A stretch of DNA of 64,000 bases from Lucinisca nassula (Eukaryota; Mollusca; Bivalvia; Lucinida; Lucinidae): NCBI GenBank assembly GCA_963580285.1, contig OY757011.1, positions 205,175,644 through 205,239,643 on the forward strand, given 5' to 3'. This document shows positions 55,986-64,000 of the stretch, piece after piece. Each line of letters begins with the position of its first letter. The first letter of the stretch is position 1. Both the position numbers and the translations under genes were made by a program. The notes under the pieces were generated by a model. The model was not told the origin of the DNA. It ran no database searches and saw only the letters and a list, made by a program, of their open reading frames with translations.

Positions 55986-56202
55986 TTAACTCTTATCTTG
56001 CTGTTCATGACAACCCCTATCTTTGGAAACAGTGTAGATCCAGATCAGATGGCTTCTGAAGAAGCCATCTGATCAGGATCTACAATGTTTGACATTAAGT
56101 TTATGGCTTTGTAAGAAGAATACTTTACATCAAGTAATCTGATTGGTTCAAAGTCAGAAATGGGTGTGGCTAAACTGAATATTCAGCAAGATAAGAGTTA
56201 AT
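55986..56202 (+). repeat. P2 MITE
   Basis: TTAACTCTTATCTTGCTGTT to CAGCAAGATAAGAGTTAA with a complete core. Confidence 0.8.
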
Positions 56203-56243
56203 TAAGACCATAGTCCAAGATAACGAGGAATATCAAGAATATT

Positions 56244-56472
56244 TAACCCTTTTTGTACCAAATGGAATCTTCCTTCTTATATATAGCAGGAGTTTATTTC
56301 AAAAGTTGGGGGTGACAGGTTGTGCTTTTATCAAAATTGATTTGGAAAATGACTGAAGTTTTAGCAAACAGTGGAGGCCCTGATCAGACGCCGCATTCTG
56401 CGGCGTCTGATCTGGGCCTGCACTGTTTGCCAGGGTACCCGTTTTGGGGTTTCTGGTACTAAATGGGTTAAG
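56244..56472 (+). repeat. P3 MITE
   Basis: TTAACCCTTTTTGTACCAAA to GGTACTAAATGGGTTAA; core hairpin CAGACGCCGCATTCTGCGGC. Confidence 0.8.
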
Positions 56473-56501
56473 GAATAACTTTCAGGGATAACTTCCCTTA
56501 T

Positions 56502-56632
56502 TAGGGCCCCGCACTGAAAGTGTGGGTGCCCTATAGTAATCACTCTGTCCGTCCGTCTGTCTGTCCGTCTGTCCGTCCACAAATTTCTGATAGCGCTGCC
56601 GGGGCCCTAGTCAGTTTCACTGACAGCTCTAG
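56502..56632 (+). mobile_element. HEL-C element, minimal 131-bp form
   Basis: TAGGGCCCCGCACTGAAAGT, GGGTGCCCTATAGTAATCAC, about 45 bp of TCCG/TCTG repeat, then GCTGCCGGGGCCCTAG, hairpin CAGTTTCACTGACAG and CTCTAG. Flanked by T on both sides (CCCTTAT before, TTGCTGG after). Both ends are intact and the tandem array is missing. Confidence 0.8.
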
Positions 56633-56712
56633 TTGCTGGTTAGAATCATTTGTTGTAGCTACCTGTTAGAATTACTTACTTGCCCGAATTCTAACAAGTA
56701 CCCACAATGTAC
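56633..56712. repeat. P7 palindrome, diverged
   Basis: AGCTACCTGTTAGAATTACT and GAATTCTAACAAGTACCC form an imperfect inverted pair right after the minimal HEL-C. Confidence 0.5.
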
Positions 56713-57040
56713 GTTTTACCCATTTTGTACTGAACGGAATCTCCCCTCTTAGATACAACAGAAGAAATCCATTTCAAAATTTACAGATGTCAGATTCCAC
56801 AAGTTTTGAAAATTTATTCAGAAAATCGAGTACTTAACTTCCCCAAATCATCATTTTCTGATCTGGGCCTGTACTGCTTGCCAATGACCTGTTTTGGGGT
56901 TTCTCGTTTACTCCTTATCCTGCTGTTCACAACAAGCCCTTCCTTTACAGACAGTGAGTGGCTTCTCTGAATTGAATCTGACATGTTTGTCACACAAGAA
57001 AGACTAAGATATCAAGTAATTTGATTGGTTGCTGAGTATG
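56713..57040 (+). repeat. Degenerate P3 followed by degenerate P2
   Basis: TTTACCCATTTTGTACTGAA, AATTTACAGATGTCAGATTC and TGATCTGGGCCTGTACTGCT are P3 parts. From 56912, CTCCTTATCCTGCTGTTCAC and ATCAAGTAATTTGATTGGTT are P2 parts. Confidence 0.5.
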
Positions 57041-57178
57041 GACACAATCAGACAGACTTCATAGTCAATCAGTAACAGAAGTAGCTAACACAGGAGTTTG
57101 ATGTATTATTTGTGAATATTTTTTACAGCAGCGTAATACACTTGCTGCACATTTGCAAGATTACTATATGTAGACTAC

Positions 57179-57389
57179 AAACCCTTATCTTGCTGTTCAC
57201 GACAACCCCTATATGTGCAAACAGTGTAGATCCAGATCAGATGGCTTCTGAAGAAGCCATCTGATCAGGATCTACACTGTTTGGCCTTCAGTTTATGAAT
57301 TTGTAGCAATAAACTACATCAAGTAATTTGATTGGTTGATAGACAGAAACGGGTGTGGCTTAAATGAATATTCAGCAAGATAAGGGTTA
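57179..57389 (+). repeat. P2 MITE, complete
   Basis: AAACCCTTATCTTGCTGTTC to CAGCAAGATAAGGGTTA; standard core with TGAAGAAG loop. Confidence 0.8.
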
Positions 57390-57624
57390 CGTCATCATCC
57401 CTTGTCATGAAAGAACATAAGCTACCTAACTTTGGTCATTACTTCTTTTGTTGTTGGTGAAAGTTTCCTAATTGAGAGATTTTAGGGTTGCAAGAAATAT
57501 AACCTGATTAATCCAATTTAATGTTGGTAATTTAAGATGTTAAAACACAAATCACAGGGACTTATGAGCCAAGTTCTCTGTAGTTACAATACAGAATTAC
57601 ATGTATTTTTCTTCTATATTGCAG

Positions 57625-57918
57625 TGCCTGGTCCCCCTGTAATTGTCTGGTTTCCTGAGGTCTCCTATACCCTTGCTCAGGTTGTCTGGGAACCACCGGT
57701 GGAACCAAATGGCATCATTACTGGTTACATGGTTTCCTACAAGCTCCGTGACAGCCCAGAACCATATGTAAACAGCTCTGTCCTGAGAGCTAATGTGACA
57801 GCATACACTGTGGGTAATCTTCAAAGAGAGGCTTTTTATGAATTCCGAGTAACGGCAATGACGAGACTCGGTTGGGGAGAGACAGCATCTGTAGAGGTGT
57901 ATACTATGGTGAACAGAA
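57625..57918 (+). CDS. sdk: sdk exon 16 of window: complete FNIII 8
   Basis: Acceptor TTCTATATTGCAG, donor GTGAGT, 294 bp, phase 1 at both ends, one full FNIII domain. It reads VPGPPVIVWFPEVSYTLAQV, VWEPPVEPNGIITGYMVSYK, and later LQREAFYEFRVTAMTRLGWG. The W-E-P-P, P-N-G and Y-E-F-R-V-x-A motifs are all intact. Sequons NSS and NVT. Confidence 0.92.
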
Positions 57919-58294
57919 GTGAGTATGATGTAATCATTACATGTTTTACCAGTTCTGAAAAGATGTGGTATTTTTGCAGAATTTTGTAGCTGCTGCCATT
58001 TAATTTGATTAACCTCCCTTCCAATATCAGTTAAGGCCTCAAGATTTAGCTCCCTTACAGCTCCTGGTGTATGAATGACCAGTAACAGAGTAGTAAAGTT
58101 GTATAAGCCCTCAAGACTTATCTCCCTTGTAAAAACATCATGTGCTGAGAATTTTCAGTTCTTGATTGGTCATCTCAGTATTGGTACAGTATGCTGGAAA
58201 GCCCCAAAGTTCTGATCAGCCATATGGAAGTGTAAAAACACATTTCAGACAAGCATTATTGAAGTAGTAATCATGGGTTATACAGTAAAATTCT

Positions 58295-58482
58295 AGAAGC
58301 CTCCGTGGTGTAGTGGTTGTGCTACTCACCTTGTAAACCAGGGGTTGCAGGATCGATCCCGGGCTTCTCCAGACTTTCGGATGAGTCTTTAAACCGAGGT
58401 CCCGTCTCCATATGACCTTAGCTGTTAGTAGGATGTAAAACTCAAACACTCACTCACTCACTCACAGTAAAGTTCTTATAAT
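58295..58482 (+). mobile_element. SINE-4, tRNA-derived, with tail
   Basis: The head CCTCCGTGGTGTAGTGGTTG holds an A-box, and GGTTGCAGGATCGATCCC a B-box, with tRNA-like spacing. The tail has GTATGACC-type TATGACCTTAGCTGTTAGTA and (ACTC)n. No clean acceptor stem, so not a tRNA gene. Confidence 0.75.
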
Positions 58483-58662
58483 AAGACAACCCTTGGAACT
58501 GGTCAAAAGTGGTCTTTAACACCATTCTTGAACAGTCCTTGAGGTGGTCTCCTGCTAGAGCACTTTCATAGAAAGAAAAACTGAAAACTTTCACAAATGT
58601 TCATAAAAGAAAAATTGGTCTTAATTATAGCTGCTCTTAAAAGCAAAATTTTACTGTATATG
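58463..58662. repeat. P1 MITE, diverged
   Basis: ACAGTAAAGTTCTTATAATA, GGAACTGGTCAAAAGTGGTC and AGCAAAATTTTACTGTATAT. Confidence 0.6.
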
Positions 58663-58887
58663 TAGACTTGGTGGATTGTGTATACAAAATCCTGGTTGAC
58701 TCAGGTAAAGTTTCAAGAGATTCTACATAGAAACAGATAAGATGGATATTGGGTGATAATTATATGATAATTGATGTCAATTCTTAAAACATTATAAAAA
58801 CACGCCTATACAAATGCATTGTAAATGTTACTGCAGAAAAAATGAAGATTTTAAGATGAAAAATTGTGATATTTTTCTTATTTCTGC

Positions 58888-58985
58888 TCAAAATATAGAT
58901 TGTGGGTACTCGTTAAAACCGCCTCACTGAGGCGGTTCTAACGAGTTCCCACAATCTATATTTTAGAGCAGAAATAAGGAAAATA
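58888..58985. repeat. P7 palindrome, near perfect
   Basis: TTTCTGCTCAAAATATAGAT and ATTGTGGGTACTCGTTAAAA are answered by GAGTTCCCACAATCTATATT and AGAGCAGAAATAAGG, with GCCTCACTGAGGC as the centre. Followed by a P3 right-end fragment to about 59057. Confidence 0.75.
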
Positions 58986-59190
58986 AGGCGTCTGATCTGG
59001 GCTTGTACTGTTTGTTAAGGTAGCTCTTTATGGGTTTGCCACATGCAGTGGGTTAATATAAAATATCCATCTTATCTGTTGCTATGGCAATGGCTTGGAT
59101 TCTGCCAGACCTTGAGTAGGGAATATTTGTGAACTTTAGGCATATTGTCAGTTCTGGCCATTGTTTCACTATACACTGTTACTATTCCAG

Positions 59191-59392
59191 GGCCACCCGA
59201 CAGTCCAGAGAAGCCAACAATCCGCTCGTCTCAGATCACAGCTAGAACAGTAACAATCCGCTGGATCAAGGCGCAGTTCAATGGTTATGGTCCAACTCGT
59301 AATTTCACAGTACAGTACAAGCTAGAGGATAATCCGTGGACCACTGTACCAGAGGCCATTATGCCATCAGTTACAACCTACACAGTGAAAGG
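59191..59392 (+). CDS. sdk: sdk exon 17 of window: most of FNIII 9
   Basis: Acceptor ACTATTCCAG, donor GTAAGC. Phase 1 in, phase 2 out (GG|G). It reads RPPDSPEKPTIRSSQITART, VTIRWIKAQFNGYGPTRNFT, VQYKLEDNPWTTVPEAIMPS and VTTYTVKG. The R-W region, the N-G-Y-G-P-x-R-N-F-T-V-Q-Y run and the W-T-T strand fit a Sidekick FNIII. Confidence 0.9.
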
Positions 59393-59410
59393 GTAAGCTT
59401 ATAGCTCAAA

Positions 59411-59530
59411 TTAACCCATTTATGCCTAGAGGTCCTTTTCTGGGACATTGGCAAACAGTACAGACCCAGATGAGATGCTGCAAAATGCGACATCAGATCT
59501 GGTTTTACAATGTAAGCTGAAAGTAAATGG
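59411..59530. repeat. P3-like MITE, degenerate
   Basis: TTAACCCATTTATGCCTAGA, GGCAAACAGTACAGACCCAG and a broken return arm. Starts about 18 bp after the exon 17 donor. Confidence 0.5.
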
Positions 59531-59796
59531 GTTCTAAAGGAGCACCCACAATCTATATTTGTACTAGTCATTTTAGCACAGGTTAATGTTATAATAATGC
59601 TTAACCGATATATGACAATGGAATCTCCTACCTTTGGAGTGGAGCGGTCCATTTCCTATTTTAGGGGTGCCAGGTTTGTCTTGTTAGCTGTATAACTTGC
59701 AAAAATGACTTCAGATGTTTGGTTCTAATGAGCACCCACAATCTATGGTTTGAGCAAAAATAAAGGAAATTAATGTATATCCCTGTTAACCTTTGT

Positions 59797-59957
59797 TAAC
59801 CCATTGTATGCGGGAAACCTCTAAAGGGGTACTTTGGCAAACAGAGCAGGCCCAGATCAGACGCAGCAGAACTCTGCGTCCAATCAGGGCTTGCACTATG
59901 ACAAATGGACTTGTCCAACATATACCAATGGTAGAGTCCACCAGTATACAATGGGTT
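59797..59957. repeat. P3-variant MITE
   Basis: TTAACCCATTGTATGCGGGA and CACCAGTATACAATGGGTTG as ends, core CAGACGCAGCAGAACTCTGC. Same family as 21443. Confidence 0.65.
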
Positions 59958-60182
59958 GACATATGTAAAGCTGGGTTTACAAGGGTGTTCTTTGCATAGA
60001 CTTGTTAACTTGATGAGGAGTAAGCAGGACAATTTTGGAATATAATTTTTCCTTAAATCTTCATCACACCAATTGGTGTGGGTACATGTTAGGATAACCT
60101 TGATTCATGATAAATACCCACAATAAATATTTCTAACAAGGTTTTAAAAAAAACATTCCTCAAGTATCAAAGATTTACTGCA

Positions 60183-60395
60183 CCATGAGTACTTGTAAAC
60201 TGCTTAGAAGGTCGAAACCTGCCCAGGCAAAGAGGTGGCAGTCAGATTGTCATGCATATAAACCCTATTGGTGTTTTAAGAGGCTTGACATGTCATTTCA
60301 CCTTGATGTCAAGCAAAAGTCCCACAGAATTGGAAGCAGCATCACCAAAATAATCTAAATAATGTTGAAGGGGCATGAAACCTCAATTGATTTAC
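60183..60395 (+). mobile_element. SINE-1, diverged
   Basis: CATGAGTACTTGTAAACTGC, CCTGCCCAGGCAAAGAGGTG, CCACAGAATTGGAAGCAGC and CATGAAACCTCAATTGATTT. Confidence 0.6.
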
Positions 60396-60479
60396 TAGAC
60401 AGAATAATTTGTATTGTCAAATACACTTTAGAGGGCCAAGACTTTTATTCTAGTGGAAATTAATGGACAACTATTGGCT

Positions 60480-60705
60480 GAATTTTTTTGGTTTTACTGC
60501 CCTTTCAAGATTATTTCACTCATATCGAGCCGAAGGTTAATCAGAGGTGGGCGAAAACCGAAGTACCCGGAGAAAAACCAGCTGATCTTCCGTTGCAGAA
60601 CTTGGCGTCTCACATGTAACCCGAGTGAGGCTCGAACCACAGTGGTGAGAGACCTAATGATCAAGAGACATCGCTCTTAACCACTAGGCCACGGAGGCCC
60701 GTAAT
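60480..60705 (-). mobile_element. SINE-3, tRNA-derived, minus strand
   Basis: On the minus strand the head is GGCCTCCGTGGCCTAGTGG (A-box) and GTGGTTCGAGCCTC (B-box), followed by GTTTTTCTCCGGGTACTTCG and a tail with TGAAATAATCTTGAAAGGGC. It resembles a tRNA with a long insert between boxes; the body marks it as a SINE. Confidence 0.75.
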
Positions 60706-60963
60706 TATTGGCTGAAAGATTTTTGTCATTGCCTAACTGTGAATGATCACTCTTATATACATGTCCAGTCTTAATTGGGACCAGAAGTATTGATTTATTT
60801 CCACAAAGAATATTCTGTCTTCTGACTCAAGAAAGAGTTTGAGTTAACGAGGGTAAACAATGGTGTTTGATTCATTGAAGTTTCACAGTACATTGTATTC
60901 CCTTGAGATAACTTAACTCAGTCTACTTATCACCATAAACCTGCCCTAATGTATGTTATAAAG

Positions 60964-61098
60964 TTATTAATCAAGTAATTTTGTATTGGCCCAGGGACAG
61001 GTCCGAGGTCTGCTGTATTGGCACGAGGCCGAAGGCCGAGGCCAAAACAGCTGACCGAGGACCTGTATCTGGACCAAGACGAAATTACTTGATTAATG
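60964..61098. repeat. P10 palindromic MITE
   Basis: Ends ATTAATCAAGTAATTTTGTA and GACGAAATTACTTGATTAAT are inverted. The inside CAGGTCCGAGGTCTGCTG ... CAGCTGACCGAGGACCTG is also inverted, with GGCCGAAGGCC at the centre. Confidence 0.7.
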
Positions 61099-61264
61099 AC
61101 AATTCTATTAATTGACGTAATTAAAAACATGATTTATGATTTTTGAATATTGGTTGATCTTGTGTAATATAGGATAATCAATTAATAATTTAGTGTATTA
61201 CTCACTCAGAAAGTTACATCTTTTTATGCTCTAAACATACAGACTTATACATCGTTTATTCCAG

Positions 61265-61368
61265 GTTACGGCCAAATTCCCATTATGTGTTTCGAGTAGC
61301 TGCAACAAATGATATTGGCACAAGTCCATTCAGTATACAGTCGGACCCTGTCACCACATTAGAAGACA
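61265..61368 (+). CDS. sdk: sdk exon 18 of window: end of FNIII 9
   Basis: Acceptor GTTTATTCCAG, donor GTAAGT. Phase 2 in, phase 1 out. It completes a Gly codon and reads LRPNSHYVFRVAATNDIGTS, then PFSIQSDPVTTLED. L-x-P-x-x-x-Y-x-F-R-V-x-A-x-N-x-x-G is the canonical FNIII ending. Confidence 0.9.
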
Positions 61369-61547
61369 GTAAGTTGGAAGTTTTTTTCATGTAAACTGGT
61401 GTCTTACTCATTATTTCAGTTTTCGGCCTTGGGATTCAGAACATTTGAGAGAAAACCATTCTGGCAAGGTCATTGGTCCAGTGAAGAGACATGATGAGGT
61501 CAACTGGGGGATAATTGTCTTTAGTTCTTATCAAAATCTTGTAGTGG

Positions 61548-61742
61548 GTACAATAAAATTCCGCTATTAAGACCGCCTAAAATTAAGACTAATTCTGCTT
61601 TAAAAAGCTTATTTTTTAGTTCTTCGTGTTTTCAGCACACAATGTCCTCTGGTCATGGGCCATCTTTGGACTGTTCAAAAATGACCTAACCTTTGAACAG
61701 CCCCAAAGGTGGTCTTCATATATAAGAATTTTACTGTACTTG
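61548..61742. repeat. P1 MITE
   Basis: ACAATAAAATTCCGCTATTA to AGAATTTTACTGTACTT; the inner palindrome is partly degraded (GGACTGTTCAAAAATGACCT). Confidence 0.65.
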
Positions 61743-61998
61743 TGAGAATTGTCTCATCAAACAGCTAATTCTTTCTTTTATGTGTTGACCTCTGGTTTGG
61801 AAGGTTCAGTCTAACAGAATGCAAACAGATGTTGTGACAGTTGTCTTTCTTTTAAAGCCGTGGTAACCTCATTTTGCATCATATTATCTGCCACTGTGAC
61901 TTGGTGGTGAAGATTATTGATCTCACACCAATGTGGATTTGACCCTTGCTCAGGTTAATGTTAGATACCAAGTGCTGCAGGTTGATATTTCTATTTTT

Positions 61999-62817
61999 AT
62001 GTCCCTGTTAGCAATAGCGGGGACAAATTGTTTTTGCCCTGTCTGTTTGTTTGTTTGTTGGTTTGTACGCAGACAACTTTAACGTCGGTCATAACTTTTG
62101 AATCGTTGGAGGTAGAGTATTCATATTTGGCATGAAGGTTCCCTGTGACAAGTGCTTCACATTCATGCAAAAAAAAATGTGACCTGTGACCTTGACCTTT
62201 GACCTACTTAAAAGAAAAAAATAACATTGGTCATAACTTTTGAACCGCTTGAGATACAGCCTTCATGTGTGTTCCTTGTGACAAAAGCTTTACATTCATG
62301 CAAAAAGTTTGACCTCTGACCTTGACCTTGACCTATGACCTACTTAAAATAAAAAATAACATTTTGGTCATAACTTTTGAACCAGTTGAGATACAGCCTT
62401 CATATTTTCATGTAGGTTCCTTGTGACAAGAGCTTTACATTCACACAAAAAAATTTGTTTGACCTTAGACCTACATAAAAGAAAAAGATAACATTGATCA
62501 TAACTTTTGAACGGTTTGAGATACAGCCTTCATATTTGGCATGTAGGTTCCTTGTAACAAGAGCTTTACATTCATGCAAAAATGTTTGACCTGTGACCTT
62601 GACCTCTGACCTACTTAAAAGAAAAAAATAACATTTGATCATAACTTTCGAACTGTTTGAGATAGAGCCTTCATATTTGGCATGTAAGTTCCTGGTGCCA
62701 AGGGCTTCCCACTCAAACCAAAAATCTTGACCTGTGACCTTGACTTTGAATTGTGACCAACTTTGAAAAAAGATGACCATGCCCGGGGACATGTTTGTGC
62801 TTCACAAACACATCTTG
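61999..62817 (+). mobile_element. HEL-F element, complete
   Basis: The 5' end TATGTCCCTGTTAGCAATAG with partner CGGGGACAAATTG is followed by a TGTT run and five repeats of about 135 bp (GTCATAACTTTTGAACCG, GAGATACAGCCTTCATATTT). The 3' end is GCCCGGGGACATG, hairpin TGTTTGTGCTTCACAAACA and CATCTTG before T. Confidence 0.75.
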
Positions 62818-62889
62818 TATTTGATTGATTTGATTATAAGTGAAATAATATTGATCAATCCATAAAACTTAATAGCTTTTGCCATTATG

Positions 62890-63056
62890 TTTCATCTTAA
62901 TCTTTGTGCTGCTGAATTTATTTAGCCACACTCCTTTCTGACTGTCAACCAATCATTGATATAATGTGTCAATTCAAATTCATAAACAGAGTGACAGTCT
63001 AGATCCTATTGAGAAGCCATCTGTCAGGATCTACACTGTTTGCAAAGGTGGGGCAA
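62890..63056 (-). repeat. P2 MITE, reverse, degenerate
   Basis: TGCTGCTGAATTTATTTAGC, CTGACTGTCAACCAATCATT and CAGGATCTACACTGTTTGCA. Both ends are eroded. Confidence 0.6.
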
Positions 63057-63079
63057 GACATTGTTCCAGTGTTAACACT

Positions 63080-63300
63080 ACCATAAAAAAAACTAAAAAT
63101 TCGGACACTTTGGGACTTGCTGTAATTCTCCTAAAATTTTAACAGATTTGTTCGTCTCCAGCAAGGATTCCAGAAAGTGCAGACAGAATGGCGGACAGTG
63201 TAGAACTTGATGAGTCTGCTCCTTCTGGAGCAATCTGATCTTGATCTGCACAGTTTGCTTAGACCTGTCTGTCTCAATATTGAGGATCAATATTGCAGTT
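63080..63300 (+). repeat. P5 repeat, copy 5, upstream of exon 19
   Basis: CGGACACTTTGGGACTTGCT, CTAAAATTTTAACAGATTTG, CCAGCAAGGATTCCAGAAAG, a core with CTGCTCCTTCTGGAGCAATC and GCTTAGACCTGTCTGTCTCA. Ends about 39 bp before exon 19. Confidence 0.75.
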
Positions 63301-63339
63301 ACAATAGTCTGACACTTTAGTTCATGTGTATTATTTCAG

Positions 63340-63410
63340 AACCTGAAGGTGCACCACGGTTTGTTGCTGTGAAACCACTTACCACAACTTCTGTAAGAGT
63401 CTCCTGGGAG
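63340..63410 (+). CDS. sdk: sdk exon 19 of window: start of FNIII 10
   Basis: Acceptor GTATTATTTCAG, donor GTAAGA. Phase 1 in, phase 0 out. It reads KPEGAPRFVAVKPLTTTSVR, then VSWE, the opening of an FNIII domain. The rest of the domain must lie beyond the right edge. A P5 repeat ends about 39 bp upstream. Confidence 0.88.
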
Positions 63411-63477
63411 GTAAGAGAGAAATTGCATGTACTTATTTTCTGTAACCGAGAGCACTCAGCCTTTGAGCATGAATCTT

Positions 63478-63780
63478 TATACCCCCACAAATGAAATTTG
63501 GGGGGGGGGGGGGGTATATAGGAGTGAGCTTGTTGGTCGGTCGGTCGGTCTGTTGACTTGGTTTCCAGACGATAACTCAAAAAGCGCTTCACCGATTTTT
63601 ATAATTTTTGGTACACTGATGTAACATCATAAAATACAGGTCAAGTTCGATTTCCACTACAATTCGTCAATTTTCGACATAGTTATGGCCCCTTTCAAGG
63701 GAAATAATTGCAAAATGCCGCTGTTTTACTATCAAGGCAGTTTTTGTGGGGGTATTCATCACCTTTAGTGATAGCTCTAG
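63478..63780 (+). mobile_element. HEL-E type element, minimal 303-bp form
   Basis: The 5' end TATACCCCCACAAATGAAAT, with a run of 14 G in the inverted partner, is followed by GGTCGGTCGGTCGG. The 3' end is TTGTGGGGGTATTCATCAC, hairpin ATCACCTTTAGTGAT and AGCTCTAG, flanked by T. No tandem array inside. Confidence 0.75.
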
Positions 63781-63784
63781 TTTT

Positions 63785-63866
63785 AGTAGAGGTATGTTGT
63801 GTGTTCACATTAGAATCACCTCTTTGAGGTGATTCTAATGTGAACACACAGCATACCATGCTAAGA
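63785..63866. repeat. P7-like palindrome, near perfect
   Basis: GGTATGTTGTGTGTTCACAT and TAGAATCACCTC are answered by GAGGTGATTCTAATGTGAAC and ACACAGCATACC. 63867-64000 to the edge shows nothing recognisable. Confidence 0.75.
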
Positions 63867-64000
63867 TAAAATAATAAAAACGTTTCAAAGTATCCTTAAA
63901 TATTTATTATCTGGAAGTTTGAGAAGAGTTTCCTAAGAACTGATGACAGACTTTGAAACAGCCATAGATAACAAGCTACCAGTGTCTTGAGTCCTTGAAA

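Larger units (their letters stand above)
10844..63410 (+). other. sdk: Partial sidekick-family adhesion gene, 19 internal exons
   Basis: Gene span. The 19 exons chain in phase: 3544 coding bases, one completing the upstream codon and then exactly 1181 codons. Domain order is the end of an Ig domain, two more Ig domains, then FNIII 1 to 9 and the start of FNIII 10. An Ig block followed directly by a long FNIII run matches Sidekick (six Ig and thirteen FNIII domains in known members), a homophilic adhesion protein of the plasma membrane acting in synaptic-layer targeting and epithelial tricellular junctions. Sequence cues include ELPGAP at the start of FNIII 5, the FDGKTSI stretch after it, and many N-glycosylation sequons. 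Domain boundaries mostly carry phase-1 introns. Missing from the window: signal peptide, first Ig domains, last FNIII domains, membrane helix and PDZ-binding tail. Other Ig-FNIII receptors (DCC, contactins, LAR-type phosphatases) are alternatives, but the FNIII signatures fit Sdk better. Confidence 0.88.

Noticed and set aside
58295..58372. Possible tRNA gene
   Set aside because: A and B boxes are present, but there is no closed acceptor stem, and a conserved SINE tail recurs at 25108. The same reasoning applies to 11761-11825 and 60615-60705.
60930..61130. 66-residue minus-strand open frame before exon 18
   Set aside because: It lies on the P10 palindrome, whose GC-rich centre keeps both strands open by chance.

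Overview
This window is animal nuclear DNA, most likely from a bivalve mollusc. That assignment is an inference from the protein family, the AT-rich intron-heavy layout and the repeat content, not from a database match. The only cellular gene I can support is a partial sidekick-family (Sdk) cell-adhesion gene on the + strand. It is seen as 19 internal exons between 10844 and 63410 that encode 1181 complete codons of ectodomain: the end of one Ig domain, two further Ig domains, nine complete fibronectin type III (FNIII) domains and the start of a tenth. All 18 introns are GT-AG and their phases chain without a break. The signal peptide, first Ig domains, last FNIII domains, membrane segment and cytoplasmic tail lie outside the window.

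The rest, more than 90 percent, is intronic or upstream repeat. 1-10441 is upstream of the first visible exon and is a mosaic of tandem-repeat-bearing elements. 10844-28625 holds exons 1-10 in short introns full of palindromic MITEs and SINEs. 28626-42980 is one 14.4-kb intron with two neighbouring elements swollen by a 165-bp satellite (including a four-copy 890-bp higher-order repeat), then a 3.26-kb LINE on the minus strand that sits inside an older MITE. 42981-63410 holds exons 11-19, again separated by MITEs, plus a 3.15-kb transposon built around a 69-bp minisatellite.

Three kinds of organisation stand out. First, at least seven sequence families share one plan: a short 5' motif that is inverted near the 3' end, an internal tandem array, a terminal hairpin followed by CTTG or CTAG, and insertion between two T residues. 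This is the plan of Helentron-associated elements (HINE, DINE-1, oyster pearl). Second, several MITE families with different ends share one roughly 65-bp hairpin core. Third, one of these families (called P5 here) has all five of its clear copies in the same orientation 22-80 bp upstream of five different 3' splice sites of the sidekick gene. That placement is the most unusual observation in the window.

Family names such as HEL-A, P1 or SINE-1 are local labels used only in this annotation.
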